Origin: DATBRG01 sp036560445
GTDB taxonomy: Bacteria > Pseudomonadota > Gammaproteobacteria > Burkholderiales > Methylophilaceae
DNA: 64,000 nucleotides
Reading direction: 5' to 3'
NCBI GenBank assembly: GCA_036560445.1
Contig: DATBRG010000004.1
Location: 124,001-188,000 of the forward strand
Shown: positions 36,275 through 44,832 of the stretch, in pieces
How positions within the stretch are numbered: the stretch's first letter is position 1
How the letters are laid out: each line of letters starts with the position of its first letter
Position numbers and translations under genes: made by a program
Notes under the pieces: generated by a model
Told to the model about the DNA's origin: nothing
The model's input: the letters and a program-made list of their open reading frames with translations, nothing else
Databases searched by the model: none

Positions 36275-37141
36275 TTAATGATGCTCTTGATGCGCCATAT
36301 CCAAATACACAATGGTCAAGGTCATGAAAATGAACGCTTGCAGAGTGATAATCAGAATGTGGAATATTGCCCAGACCAGAGACAGCAGTATCTGCGAGCC
36401 GAACAAGGTAACACTGCCGATGCTGGCACCTACCCATGAAGCGCCCATCAGTGCTATTAGAATAAAGATCATTTCGCCGGCGTACATGTTGCCGAACAGC
36501 CGCAAGGCGAGAGAAATGGGCTTGGCGATCAGATTGACGCCTTCCAGAAATATATTGAATGGCAAGCCAAATTTACCGAATGGCTGCAAGGTCAGTTCGC
36601 CAACGAACCCGCCAAAGCCCTTCATCTTGACGCTGTAGAACAACACCAGCAGGAACACTGCGATAGACATGCCGAACGTGGCATTAGGATCAGTAGTTGG
36701 CACAATCTTAAAGTGCATATGTGGATCGATTTGGCCAATAATGAATTGGCCGACGAAGTCAATTGGGATCAAATCCATGAAGTTCATGAGGAATATCCAC
36801 ATGAAAATGGTCAGAGCCAAGGGTGCTACCAGGGAATTTTTGAAACTGAAGGAACCGCGAACACTGGAATCGATGAATTCGATGACCCACTCTACGAAAT
36901 TAACCAGACCGCTTGGAACACCTGCGCTGGCTTTGCGAGCAGCGCGGGTAAAAAAGAATAGGAAAATGGAGCCGAGTAACAGTGACATCAGCACCGTATC
37001 CAGATTGATCGCCCAAAAGCCCATTTGTTTGGCTTCTGCAGCATCGTGAGCACAGTGAAAATGACCTTCCTGGATGGTACAGGTCAGATTTTGCAGGTGA
37101 TGCCTGATATATTCAGATGAGGTTAAGGTTTCGCTAGCCAT
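36275..37141 (-). CDS. atpB: ATP synthase a subunit
   Basis: Proton channel of Fo. The 288-residue protein (from ATG 37141, MASETLTSSEYIRHHL) has five to six membrane segments and the family signature LSLRLFGNMYAGEM variant (SLALRLFGNMYAGEMIF), with the essential Arg. The C-terminus AFIFMTLTIVYLDMAHQEHH is normal. An upstream open stretch to 37189 overlaps the end of atpI and is probably not translated. Confidence 0.96.
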   Translation of the reverse strand: MASETLTSSEYIRHHLQNLTCTIQEGHFHCAHDAAEAKQMGFWAINLDTVLMSLLLGSIFLFFFTRAARKASAGVPSGLVNFVEWVIEFIDSSVRGSFSFKNSLVAPLALTIFMWIFLMNFMDLIPIDFVGQFIIGQIDPHMHFKIVPTTDPNATFGMSIAVFLLVLFYSVKMKGFGGFVGELTLQPFGKFGLPFNIFLEGVNLIAKPISLALRLFGNMYAGEMIFILIALMGASWVGASIGSVTLFGSQILLSLVWAIFHILIITLQAFIFMTLTIVYLDMAHQEHH

Positions 37142-37192
37142 TATTTTACTTAATAATTTATTAGTCTTGATAGCTTGTGCGCTGATCAAGCT

Positions 37193-37621
37193 TCATTTCA
37201 CCACGCGAGCCCTCGATACAACGCCGCGCACCAGTGGTACAAGCATTAATAACGCTTGCCCTAAAACAAAACCCAGGATGATTGCCGATGGCTGCAGTTT
37301 TAATCGCACCATACCAAAGGCTAGCAACCCTATTACAACAAAAAACCGCTCCAATGCGGAACGGTACATCAGTCTTAAATGCCTGTTGGCGTCTATGTTC
37401 TGTTTGTACTGCCCCATGCGCCAAATCAATAGCAACACGTTCATCAAGGCACAAATTTCGCCCCAGATGATGGATATTCCCGAATGAGGATTATCAATTA
37501 GGTAAGCAATACAGGCGCTTATTATTATCAATATTAGTTGCAAGGCAATGACGGCTGAACCGTACTTTTTACCTGCTGTTTCTGTTTTTGCGCCAGACAA
37601 CAAGGATTTCGATATTATCAA
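37193..37621 (-). CDS. atpI: ATP synthase subunit I (assembly protein)
   Basis: A 142-residue membrane protein with four predicted membrane segments (VIALQLILIIISACIAYLI; GISIIWGEICALMNVLLLIW; FFVVIGLLAFGMVRL; AIILGFVLGQALLMLVPLV), matching AtpI/UncI in size and position ahead of atpB. AtpI helps c-ring assembly. It begins 28 bp after parB, so the atp operon may be partly transcribed with the par genes. Confidence 0.88.
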   Translation of the reverse strand: MIISKSLLSGAKTETAGKKYGSAVIALQLILIIISACIAYLIDNPHSGISIIWGEICALMNVLLLIWRMGQYKQNIDANRHLRLMYRSALERFFVVIGLLAFGMVRLKLQPSAIILGFVLGQALLMLVPLVRGVVSRARVVK

Positions 37622-37649
37622 TGAAAGTGTGCAGTGTCAAACAGATACA

Positions 37650-38513
37650 TCAATGTGCGTCAACGCCCATCAGGCTCAATATGCCATCCAGCTGGTCTAG
37701 GTTCTTGTATTCAATAACCAGCTTTCCGGCACCCTTGGCGCTGTGTTTGATGCTGACTTTGGCGCCCACGCGGTCTGCCGCAATCTCTTGCAAGCGCAGC
37801 AAATCGCGGTTCGGCTTGTTGCGTACTACTTTTTTTAATGGCTGCTGCTGGTGATTGACTAGGCGCTCCGCCTCTCGTACTGACATGCCTTTCAGCACGA
37901 TTTGCTCAGCCAGCATAATCTGCTTGGCTGCGTCAGTAGCCAGCAATGCGCGCGCATGACCCATGTCGATATGGCCCTGCATGAGCATTTCCTGTACCGG
38001 CTGTGCCAGGTTTAGCAGCCGTAACAGATTGGTCACGGCCGTGCGTGAACGGCCCACAGCCTCAGCAGCCGCTTGATGCGTCATGGCGAACTCGTCTATC
38101 AGGCGCTTGATGCCATTAGCTTCTTCCAGCGGGTTAAGATTCTCGCGCTGGATATTTTCGATCAGCGCCATGGCCAGCGCTGATTCATCGGGGATTTCGC
38201 GTACTAGCACAGGCACTTCCGTCAACCCCGCTAGTTGTGAAGCACGCCAGCGGCGCTCACCAGCAATAATTTCGTATTTTTCGGCAGCTATTTCACGCAC
38301 CAGAATAGGCTGCATAATGCCTTGGGCTTTTATGGAGTCAGCCAGGCTGGAAAGTGACTCCTGGTCCATTTGCGTACGTGGCTGATACTTGCCGGGCTGC
38401 ATCTGCGCTATGTTAAGCATGCGCAAGGCGTCTGATTCACTTACGCCTGTTGAATCCCCTGCAAGCAACGCATCCAGACCACGGCCCAGCCCCTTTGTTT
38501 TTACCATTCCCAA
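37650..38513 (-). CDS. parB: Chromosome partitioning protein ParB
   Basis: Binds parS sites near the origin, slides on DNA using CTP, and is positioned by ParA. The 287-residue protein has GLGRGLDALL at the N-terminus, the nuclease-like GERRWRASQLAGL and the ENIQRENLNPLEEANG box (CTP site), the helix-turn-helix MTHQAAAEAVGRSRTAVTNLLRLL, and the C-terminal dimerisation domain. Cognate parS sites are present in the window at 41941 and 51698. It follows parA by 3 bp. Confidence 0.97.
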   Translation of the reverse strand: MGMVKTKGLGRGLDALLAGDSTGVSESDALRMLNIAQMQPGKYQPRTQMDQESLSSLADSIKAQGIMQPILVREIAAEKYEIIAGERRWRASQLAGLTEVPVLVREIPDESALAMALIENIQRENLNPLEEANGIKRLIDEFAMTHQAAAEAVGRSRTAVTNLLRLLNLAQPVQEMLMQGHIDMGHARALLATDAAKQIMLAEQIVLKGMSVREAERLVNHQQQPLKKVVRNKPNRDLLRLQEIAADRVGAKVSIKHSAKGAGKLVIEYKNLDQLDGILSLMGVDAH

Positions 38514-38516
38514 CCC

Positions 38517-39299
38517 CTAAACATTGGCCGCGGCATTCAGGCTCGCGCGGCTGGTGATTTCCTGTGCCAGCTCAACATAAGCCTGTGCACCTTTTGAAGC
38601 CCGATCATAGATAAGTGCCGGCAACCCGTAACTTGGAGCCTCTGCCAGTCGGATATTGCGTGGAATAACCGTACGGTAAACCTTGTCTCCGAAATGCGAT
38701 TCCAATTGCGCCGATACTTGCTGTGCCAGCATGTTGCGGTTGTCGAATAGAGTACGCAACAGACCCTCGATTTCAAGTGTCGGGTTGAGATGGGTGCGCA
38801 CCTTCTTGATGGTGTTGACCAAGTCCGACAAGCCCTCCAATGCGTAGTACTCGCACTGCATGGGAATCATAACGGCATGCGCAGCTGTCAAAGCATTGAC
38901 GGTTACCAGGTTAAGCGCCGGCGGACAATCGAGCAGTACGTAGTCATAGCCAGTTTTCAGTGAAGACAAGGCTTGTTTCAAACGGGTTTCCCTGCCAATT
39001 TCATTCACCAGCTCAACCTCAGCACCCGCCAGATTACGGTTGGCTGGCGCAATATCAAACTTTCCTTTTTCCGAAGGCTGTATGACCTCCTGCAAAGTTT
39101 TATCACCTATCAGCACATGGTAGATAGTGTGCTTCAGGTGCGCTTTATCTAGTCCGCTACCGGTCGTAGCATTTCCTTGCGGGTCAAGGTCAACCAGTAG
39201 TACGCGCTGATTGGCAGCCGCCAGGCTAGCCGCTAGATTAACGCAGGTGGTAGTTTTCCCCACACCGCCTTTTTGATTGGTAATCGCCAGAATTCGCAT
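38517..39299 (-). CDS. parA: Chromosome partitioning ATPase ParA
   Basis: Deviant Walker-type ATPase that moves ParB-parS complexes along the nucleoid. The 260-residue protein starts MRILAITNQKGGVGKTTTCVNLAASLA (deviant Walker A KGGVGKTT) and includes VLLVDLDPQGNATTGSG and YVLLDCPPALNLVTVNAL. It overlaps nothing and lies 13 bp after rsmG, forming the rsmG-parA-parB unit. Confidence 0.97.
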   Translation of the reverse strand: MRILAITNQKGGVGKTTTCVNLAASLAAANQRVLLVDLDPQGNATTGSGLDKAHLKHTIYHVLIGDKTLQEVIQPSEKGKFDIAPANRNLAGAEVELVNEIGRETRLKQALSSLKTGYDYVLLDCPPALNLVTVNALTAAHAVMIPMQCEYYALEGLSDLVNTIKKVRTHLNPTLEIEGLLRTLFDNRNMLAQQVSAQLESHFGDKVYRTVIPRNIRLAEAPSYGLPALIYDRASKGAQAYVELAQEITSRASLNAAANV

Positions 39300-39312
39300 G
39301 TTTTTTAACGGG

Positions 39313-39930
39313 CTAGGCCGCCTTCAAAAATACAAGATGTCTCTGCGCCTGCAACCCGGGCACATTAAGCGGGATAACTTGCGCTGGTTGAATTTTCAAC
39401 TGCGCTAATTCGTCGTAGGGATAAACACCTTTCATCGCCAGCCATTCAGCACCGGGCGCGCACAAATGCTGAGTGAGTGCGACAAATTCAGCCAGATCAG
39501 AAAAGGCTCGTGAGATCACGATGTCATACAATTGCTCCGGCTTGTAGTTTTCCACGCGGCCACAAACCACTTCCAGATTGCTAATACCAAGTTCCGCCTT
39601 GGCTTGTCGCATGAAACTGGCCTTTTTGTGGCTGGAATCCATCACCGTGACATGCAATTCAGGCATGCACAAAGCCAGTGGAATCCCCGGTAAGCCAGCG
39701 CCGCTACCCACATCAAGCAAGCGCTTGGCCTTGATATGCGGCAATACTGAAAGGCTATCCAACAAATGCAAAGTCACCATCTCTTCCGGATCACGCACCG
39801 CTGTTAAGTTATGTACCTTATTCCACTTCTGTAGCAGCGCCAGATAATCCAGCAGTTTTTTTTGCACATCTTCTGACAAAGCAATATTGGCTTGCCGTAA
39901 GCCTTCATTCAGCTTGGTTTGCAGGCTCAT
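39313..39930 (-). CDS. rsmG: 16S rRNA (guanine527-N7)-methyltransferase
   Basis: Modifies G527 of 16S rRNA using S-adenosylmethionine. The 205-residue protein has the SAM-binding motif LLDVGSGAGLPGIPLAL, HVTVMDSSHKKASFMRQA and DIVISRAFSDLAEFVALT. Its ATG overlaps the mnmG stop by 4 bp (ATGA type). Confidence 0.97.
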   Translation of the reverse strand: MSLQTKLNEGLRQANIALSEDVQKKLLDYLALLQKWNKVHNLTAVRDPEEMVTLHLLDSLSVLPHIKAKRLLDVGSGAGLPGIPLALCMPELHVTVMDSSHKKASFMRQAKAELGISNLEVVCGRVENYKPEQLYDIVISRAFSDLAEFVALTQHLCAPGAEWLAMKGVYPYDELAQLKIQPAQVIPLNVPGLQAQRHLVFLKAA

Positions 39931-41861
39931 GCTGCCTTACCAGCCGTTTCTTTATCTGATTCTATGGCTTTACTGCGATTCTTGCGCTTGAGGTAAACCA
40001 GCAGCAGCGAAATAGTAGCCGGAGTAATTCCGGAGATACGACTAGCCTGGCCTATAGTTTGGGGGCGCTGGGCATTGAGCTTCTGCTGCGCCTCGATGGA
40101 CAGTCCATGTACATCACGATAATCCAGGTCTGCTGGCAGCATTGTATTTTCACTACCTTTCTGACGTTCGATTTCCTCCTGTTGCCTATCAATATAGCCT
40201 TGGTACTTGGCAGCTATCTCGATTTGCTGGCGCACTTGTTCATCAATATCGCTGCTATTGATTTCGCTTTTTCCTGATCCGGCCAAGCTCAGCAACGCCT
40301 CGTAGCTAACATCTGGACGGCGCAGCAGTTCAAATAGTGAATACTCATGGTCAATTGCCTTACCTAGCACTCGCAAAGCATCTTCAGGGGGCAAGCTGGA
40401 TGGCTGTACAAAAGTACGCTTCAGTCTTTCCTGCTCTCGTACAATGGCTTCTTGCTTACGATTGAATACTTCCCAACGCTCATCATCGACAAGGCCAATT
40501 TTGCGACCAGCCTCAGTAAGGCGCATATCAGCATTATCCTCCCGCAGCATCAGCCTATATTCAGCACGGCTAGTAAACATGCGGTAGGGCTCACTTACAC
40601 CACTGGTAATCAAATCATCAACCAATACACCAAGGTAAGCTTGCTCACGGCCAGGACACCAGCTTTCGCTATCAGTCGCATACAATGCAGCATTGGCTCC
40701 AGCCAGCAGGCCTTGAGCGGCGGCCTCTTCATAACCAGTAGTGCCGTTAATTTGGCCCGCAAAGAACAAGCCTTGCACAGCCTTGGTCTCCAATGAGTCC
40801 TTCAGTCCACGCGGGTCATAGTAGTCATACTCAATCGCATAGCCCGGGCGCAAAATATGTGCATTCTCCAAACCACGGATAGACCGCACCAACTGGTATT
40901 GAATATCGAAAGGTAAGCTGGTCGAAATACCATTTGGGTAAATTTCGTTGGTAGTGAGGCCTTCGGGCTCAAGAAATATCTGGTGCGACTCTTTATCGGC
41001 AAACCGATGGATCTTGTCTTCAACTGAAGGGCAGTAGCGCGGACCCACGCCCTCAATAACCCCTGTATACATTGGCGAACGATCTAATCCACTACGGATG
41101 ATTTCGTGTGTGCGTTCATTAGTATGCGTAATCCAGCACGGGAGCTGGGCCGGATGTTGTTCAGCCCGACCAAGAAATGAAAACACGGGCACAGGATCAT
41201 CTCCCGGCTGCTCAGTCATCACCGAGCAATCTATGGTTCGGCCATCTATGCGTGGTGGCGTGCCTGTTTTCAGGCGTCCGGCAGGCAAACCAATTTCACG
41301 AAGACGTGCCGCCAATGAAATGGCAGGGGGATCACCGGCACGGCCAGCACGGTAATTTTCCATGCCCACATGCACAAGGCCGTTCAAGAACGTACCCGCT
41401 GTCAGCACGATGGCTTTTGCATCGAATCGTAAGCCAATCTGGGTAACAACTCCTGTAGCGCGCTCGCCTTCGAGAATGATGTCATCCACGGCCTGCTGGA
41501 ATAACCATAGGTTAGGCTGGTTTTCCAGGCGACGGCGAATAGCGGCCTTGTAAAGAACACGATCGGCTTGCGCGCGCGTGGCACGCACAGCAGGACCTTT
41601 ACTGGAATTGAGTATTCGGAACTGTATACCGCCTTCATCAGTAGCAGCGGCCATTGCCCCACCCAGCGCATCAATCTCTTTTACTAGATGGCCTTTACCT
41701 ATGCCACCGATAGAAGGGTTGCAAGACATTTGCCCCAAAGTTTCGATGTTGTGTGTGAGCAACAGGGTTTTACGGCCCATGCGCGCACTGGCCAAAGCTG
41801 CCTCCGTGCCAGCATGGCCTCCGCCAACAACAATTACATCAAATTGCTCCGCGTAATTCAT
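39927..41861 (-). CDS. mnmG: tRNA uridine 5-carboxymethylaminomethyl modification enzyme, FAD subunit
   Basis: Works with MnmE to modify the wobble uridine of several tRNAs. The 644-residue protein has the FAD motif VVGGGHAGTEAALASARMG near the N-terminus, CNPSIGGIGKGHLVKEIDALGG with the catalytic Cys, and GTFLNGLVHVG. The C-terminal helical domain (RPQTIGQASRISGITPATISLLLVYLKR) is present; the tail KNRSKAIESDKETAGKAA is lineage-specific. mnmE is not adjacent here: an AsmA-like gene in the opposite direction lies between them. Confidence 0.97.
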   Translation of the reverse strand: MNYAEQFDVIVVGGGHAGTEAALASARMGRKTLLLTHNIETLGQMSCNPSIGGIGKGHLVKEIDALGGAMAAATDEGGIQFRILNSSKGPAVRATRAQADRVLYKAAIRRRLENQPNLWLFQQAVDDIILEGERATGVVTQIGLRFDAKAIVLTAGTFLNGLVHVGMENYRAGRAGDPPAISLAARLREIGLPAGRLKTGTPPRIDGRTIDCSVMTEQPGDDPVPVFSFLGRAEQHPAQLPCWITHTNERTHEIIRSGLDRSPMYTGVIEGVGPRYCPSVEDKIHRFADKESHQIFLEPEGLTTNEIYPNGISTSLPFDIQYQLVRSIRGLENAHILRPGYAIEYDYYDPRGLKDSLETKAVQGLFFAGQINGTTGYEEAAAQGLLAGANAALYATDSESWCPGREQAYLGVLVDDLITSGVSEPYRMFTSRAEYRLMLREDNADMRLTEAGRKIGLVDDERWEVFNRKQEAIVREQERLKRTFVQPSSLPPEDALRVLGKAIDHEYSLFELLRRPDVSYEALLSLAGSGKSEINSSDIDEQVRQQIEIAAKYQGYIDRQQEEIERQKGSENTMLPADLDYRDVHGLSIEAQQKLNAQRPQTIGQASRISGITPATISLLLVYLKRKNRSKAIESDKETAGKAA

Positions 41862-41940
41862 AGGGAAATTCGTGCTTTAGCTTTAATTTCAAGACTGTGT
41901 ATGTTACTGCAAAGCAATGTTTACGTCATTCAAAAGCTTG

Positions 41941-41956
41941 TGTTTCACGTGAAACA
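41941..41956. promoter_or_regulatory. parS site (perfect)
   Basis: TGTTTCACGTGAAACA, an exact match to the conserved 16-bp bacterial parS consensus for ParB. It lies in the divergent gap between mnmG and the AsmA-like gene, about 3.4 kb from parB. The rest of the 41862-42128 gap shows no gene. Confidence 0.95.
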
Positions 41957-42128
41957 CTCAGACATTTTCCATAGCGAAATAGGCTTGTTATATAGGCCAG
42001 AATCATCTAAGTCCATTTTTTACTATTCAAACGACACTGAAAAATGTATAAATTCAATCCTACCCCGAATAAAAATATAAAACTTTAGGTAAAACGCCCA
42101 TTAGCTTAATTAGGCAGGAATTTATCAA

Positions 42129-44756
42129 ATGAATTTGTCCAGGGTGTATAACAAAACCACCAAGGGTTCGCGAGCGGTCTCCTCGAAGAGCAGAGCCTTA
42201 TCCAGCCATTACTTACGAATTCTCTCATCTATAAATGGCAAATCAACTCTCGAATCAATTTTGGCCGAGGTTGGCAAACTGACGGAGAAAAAGTTCGATG
42301 AAATAATCACTGAGCTTTTTAATGAAGGCTATATCAAGGAAACCACTGAAGACTCTTTGCTTACACCCTCGCAATTTGAAATCCGCAAACCCATAGAAGT
42401 TGAAGAAATCAGCGCCGAAGACTTCTTGAGCGCCTCAACCCCTGACGAGGATGAGAACGCCAGGAAAGAACGTGAACAAAGGGAAGCCGAAGCCCGTGCT
42501 AAGGCCTATGCCGAAGAGCAGGCCAGGCTAGCCACGGCTACGCACGAACTGAAACAATCTGAGTTATCTATGCTTAATACCGTGGATTTTCTTGCCCAAA
42601 CTACGGACCCGTTGGATGGCGAATTAGCCACAGAAGCTGCACCTCAAGCCCAGTCAGCAACAGACTCAGCCACATCGGGGCTCGATGTAAATAACGAAGC
42701 CGTAGCTCGTGAACGAGCACGCATAGAAGCAGAAATAAAAGCTAGCGAAGAAGCCATACGAAAAACTCGAGAAGAAGCCGCAGCTCGCCAAAAACTCGGG
42801 GCCGAAATCAAACTTCACGATGAGACCGCTATCCGAGCCAAAGCAGAGGCAGAAGAAAAAGCTCGCGTAGACGCAGAAATAAAAGCTCAAATAATTGCTC
42901 GTGCTGAAGCTGAGCGTAAGGCGCGTGAAGAAAACGAAGCTACAGCCAGACGTGAAGCACAGGAAAAGGAGCGTCTACGGGCGGAGCGCAAAGCCCGCGA
43001 GGAAGCAGAGCTTAAGGCTCACGAAGAAGCATTAACGCGTGCCAAACGCGAAGCTGAAGAAAAAGCAAGGCTCGAAGCGGAGATCAAGGCACGTGAGGAA
43101 GCCATGCGCAAAGCTCGTGAGGAGGCAGAGACGCGCGCACGACGAGAGGCCGAAGAAAAGGCAAGAATTGAAACAGAGCGTAAAGCGCGCGAAAAGGCCA
43201 AAGCAAGAGCCAAGGCAGAGGCCGAGGAAAAAGAGCGGTTAGAAGCAGAACGCAAGGCTCGTATGGCGGAGGAAGAACGCGCCAAGCGCGAGGCAGAGGA
43301 GAAGGTACGGCTTGAAACCAAACGCTTGGCTAAAGAAGCTGCTGAGGCCCGCGCCAAACTGGAAGCTGAAGCAAAAGCTCTCGCTGATGCAGAGCGCAGG
43401 GCACAGAAACTAGCCGAAGCAGAGAGGAAGGCCGAAGCTAAGTTACGTGCAAAACTGGAGGCTGAGGAAAAGGCCCGAGCCAAAGCGGAAGAGAAGGCAA
43501 GAATAAGGGCCGAACGAGGCCCCGTTGATATTCATGCCTTGCTGGCTCCCATTTTTTCTGCCTCTAAAAGATTAGCCATTTCGTTATCTGTTATTGTTTT
43601 GCTCTTGTTGGTATTAGCCCAGCTAATTAATCTCAGTATGCTGGTTAACCCTATCCAAAAACTTGCTTCCGAAAGCATACAGGAGCCCGTCATCGTAAAA
43701 GGTGTACATGCATCACTATGGCCACAACCACATCTAGTGCTAACAGATGTCACTATCGGTGAATTGATGGACATTAAAGCTAGTGACATCAGCGTCTATC
43801 CTGAGTTATCAAGCGCCTTTTCAGAAGTAAAAACTCTCAAATCCATACAAATTGAATCCCTAACCATAGATCAGGATAATCTGACTCGCCCCATGGGCTG
43901 GATCGCGTCCACTAACAAACTTGGTAAATTGAAAATTGGCCAAGTTTACTTAGGTAAAACCTTGGTTAAAACTCATGATTTTGACTTACCCATGCTCAAT
44001 GCAGATATCAAGTTTGATGATGCTGGCGGCCTTATAAATACGACCATCAGCAATGAAAACAACCACATGACTGCTGTAATCACACCGCACAATAATGATT
44101 ATGAGATTAACCTAACAGCTCAGGATTGGCAGGCTCCACTAGGTCCAGCTGTGGTATTTGATGAACTCACTGTACGTGGCACGGCCACTAGGGGCCAAGC
44201 CAATCTGACTCAAGCGGAAGCCAAACTATATGGCGGCACCGTCAATGCGCAATTCAATATTAACTGGACAGACTCATGGAACGCAGCCGGTAGTTTTCAA
44301 TTAGCCAAAGTTAATCTAGAGAAAATAATCCCCGTATTCAGCGAACAGGCCTCCCTTAAAGGTCGGCTCAATGCGATTGGCACTTTTTCCATGAAAGCAA
44401 ACGACCCAGCCAAATTAATTGTAACTCCCGAAATAAATGCGAACTTTGAAGCTAGTGATGGTTATATAGACAGAATAGACCTCGTGCATACCTTACAAAT
44501 CGGTGGCAATAAACAGGGTGGTGGTGTATCGACACACTTTGATAGTTTCTCAGGTAGCCTGGCACTGAAAGACGGGCATTACCAATTCAAACAGCTAGCC
44601 CTAGAAGCCGGCCAGCTTAAGGCAATCGGTGAGGTCGACATTCAAAACAATCAGAATATTTCCGGAAAAATTCATACCGAATTAAACATGAAGTCCCGCC
44701 AGCTGCAATCCAACTCCACACTTTCCGGGACCGTTGGTAGCCCAACGTTGAATTAG
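42129..44756 (+). CDS. Winged-helix head, long charged coiled coil, membrane span and AsmA-like periplasmic domain (unusual fusion)
   Basis: An 875-residue protein. Residues about 1-75 (VYNKTTKGSRAVSSKSRALSSHY...INGKSTLESILAEVGKL...ELFNEGYI) resemble the winged-helix-like head found in some betaproteobacterial proteins. Residues about 110-470 are a low-complexity charged helix of Ala/Glu/Arg/Lys repeats (for example EAEEKARLEAEIKAREEA). One membrane span follows at about 480-502 (LAISLSVIVLLLLVLAQLINLSML). The C-terminal 370 residues are beta-rich and AsmA-like (VHASLWPQPHLVLTDVTIGELM, then LTVRGTATRGQANLTQAEAKLYGGTVNAQFNI). The predicted topology puts the head and coil in the cytosol and the AsmA part in the periplasm. 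It sits between mnmG and mnmE in opposite orientation, with parS sites at both ends. Function unknown. Confidence 0.85.
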   Translation: MNLSRVYNKTTKGSRAVSSKSRALSSHYLRILSSINGKSTLESILAEVGKLTEKKFDEIITELFNEGYIKETTEDSLLTPSQFEIRKPIEVEEISAEDFLSASTPDEDENARKEREQREAEARAKAYAEEQARLATATHELKQSELSMLNTVDFLAQTTDPLDGELATEAAPQAQSATDSATSGLDVNNEAVARERARIEAEIKASEEAIRKTREEAAARQKLGAEIKLHDETAIRAKAEAEEKARVDAEIKAQIIARAEAERKAREENEATARREAQEKERLRAERKAREEAELKAHEEALTRAKREAEEKARLEAEIKAREEAMRKAREEAETRARREAEEKARIETERKAREKAKARAKAEAEEKERLEAERKARMAEEERAKREAEEKVRLETKRLAKEAAEARAKLEAEAKALADAERRAQKLAEAERKAEAKLRAKLEAEEKARAKAEEKARIRAERGPVDIHALLAPIFSASKRLAISLSVIVLLLLVLAQLINLSMLVNPIQKLASESIQEPVIVKGVHASLWPQPHLVLTDVTIGELMDIKASDISVYPELSSAFSEVKTLKSIQIESLTIDQDNLTRPMGWIASTNKLGKLKIGQVYLGKTLVKTHDFDLPMLNADIKFDDAGGLINTTISNENNHMTAVITPHNNDYEINLTAQDWQAPLGPAVVFDELTVRGTATRGQANLTQAEAKLYGGTVNAQFNINWTDSWNAAGSFQLAKVNLEKIIPVFSEQASLKGRLNAIGTFSMKANDPAKLIVTPEINANFEASDGYIDRIDLVHTLQIGGNKQGGGVSTHFDSFSGSLALKDGHYQFKQLALEAGQLKAIGEVDIQNNQNISGKIHTELNMKSRQLQSNSTLSGTVGSPTLN

Positions 44757-44774
44757 CAGCATCCATTCAACTTA

Positions 44775-44790
44775 TGTTTCACGTGGAACG
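44775..44790. promoter_or_regulatory. Imperfect parS-like site
   Basis: TGTTTCACGTGGAACG differs from the consensus at two positions in the right half. It lies 18 bp after the stop of the AsmA-like gene, before the mnmE stop. ParB may bind it more weakly than the perfect sites; this is inference. Confidence 0.6.
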
Positions 44791-44832
44791 TAGGCTAATA
44801 ATCTCAACCTCACACGCTATAAGATATTGTTT

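Noticed and set aside
43019..43483. Minus-strand Ser/Ala/Arg-rich open frame opposite the coiled-coil part of the AsmA-like gene
   Set aside because: Arises from the repeated GCN/GAR codons of the coil; not a gene.
42700..43500. Repetitive DNA in the coiled-coil coding region taken as a possible CRISPR or tandem repeat
   Set aside because: Units vary in length and sequence and are in frame with a low-complexity coil; no regular spacers.
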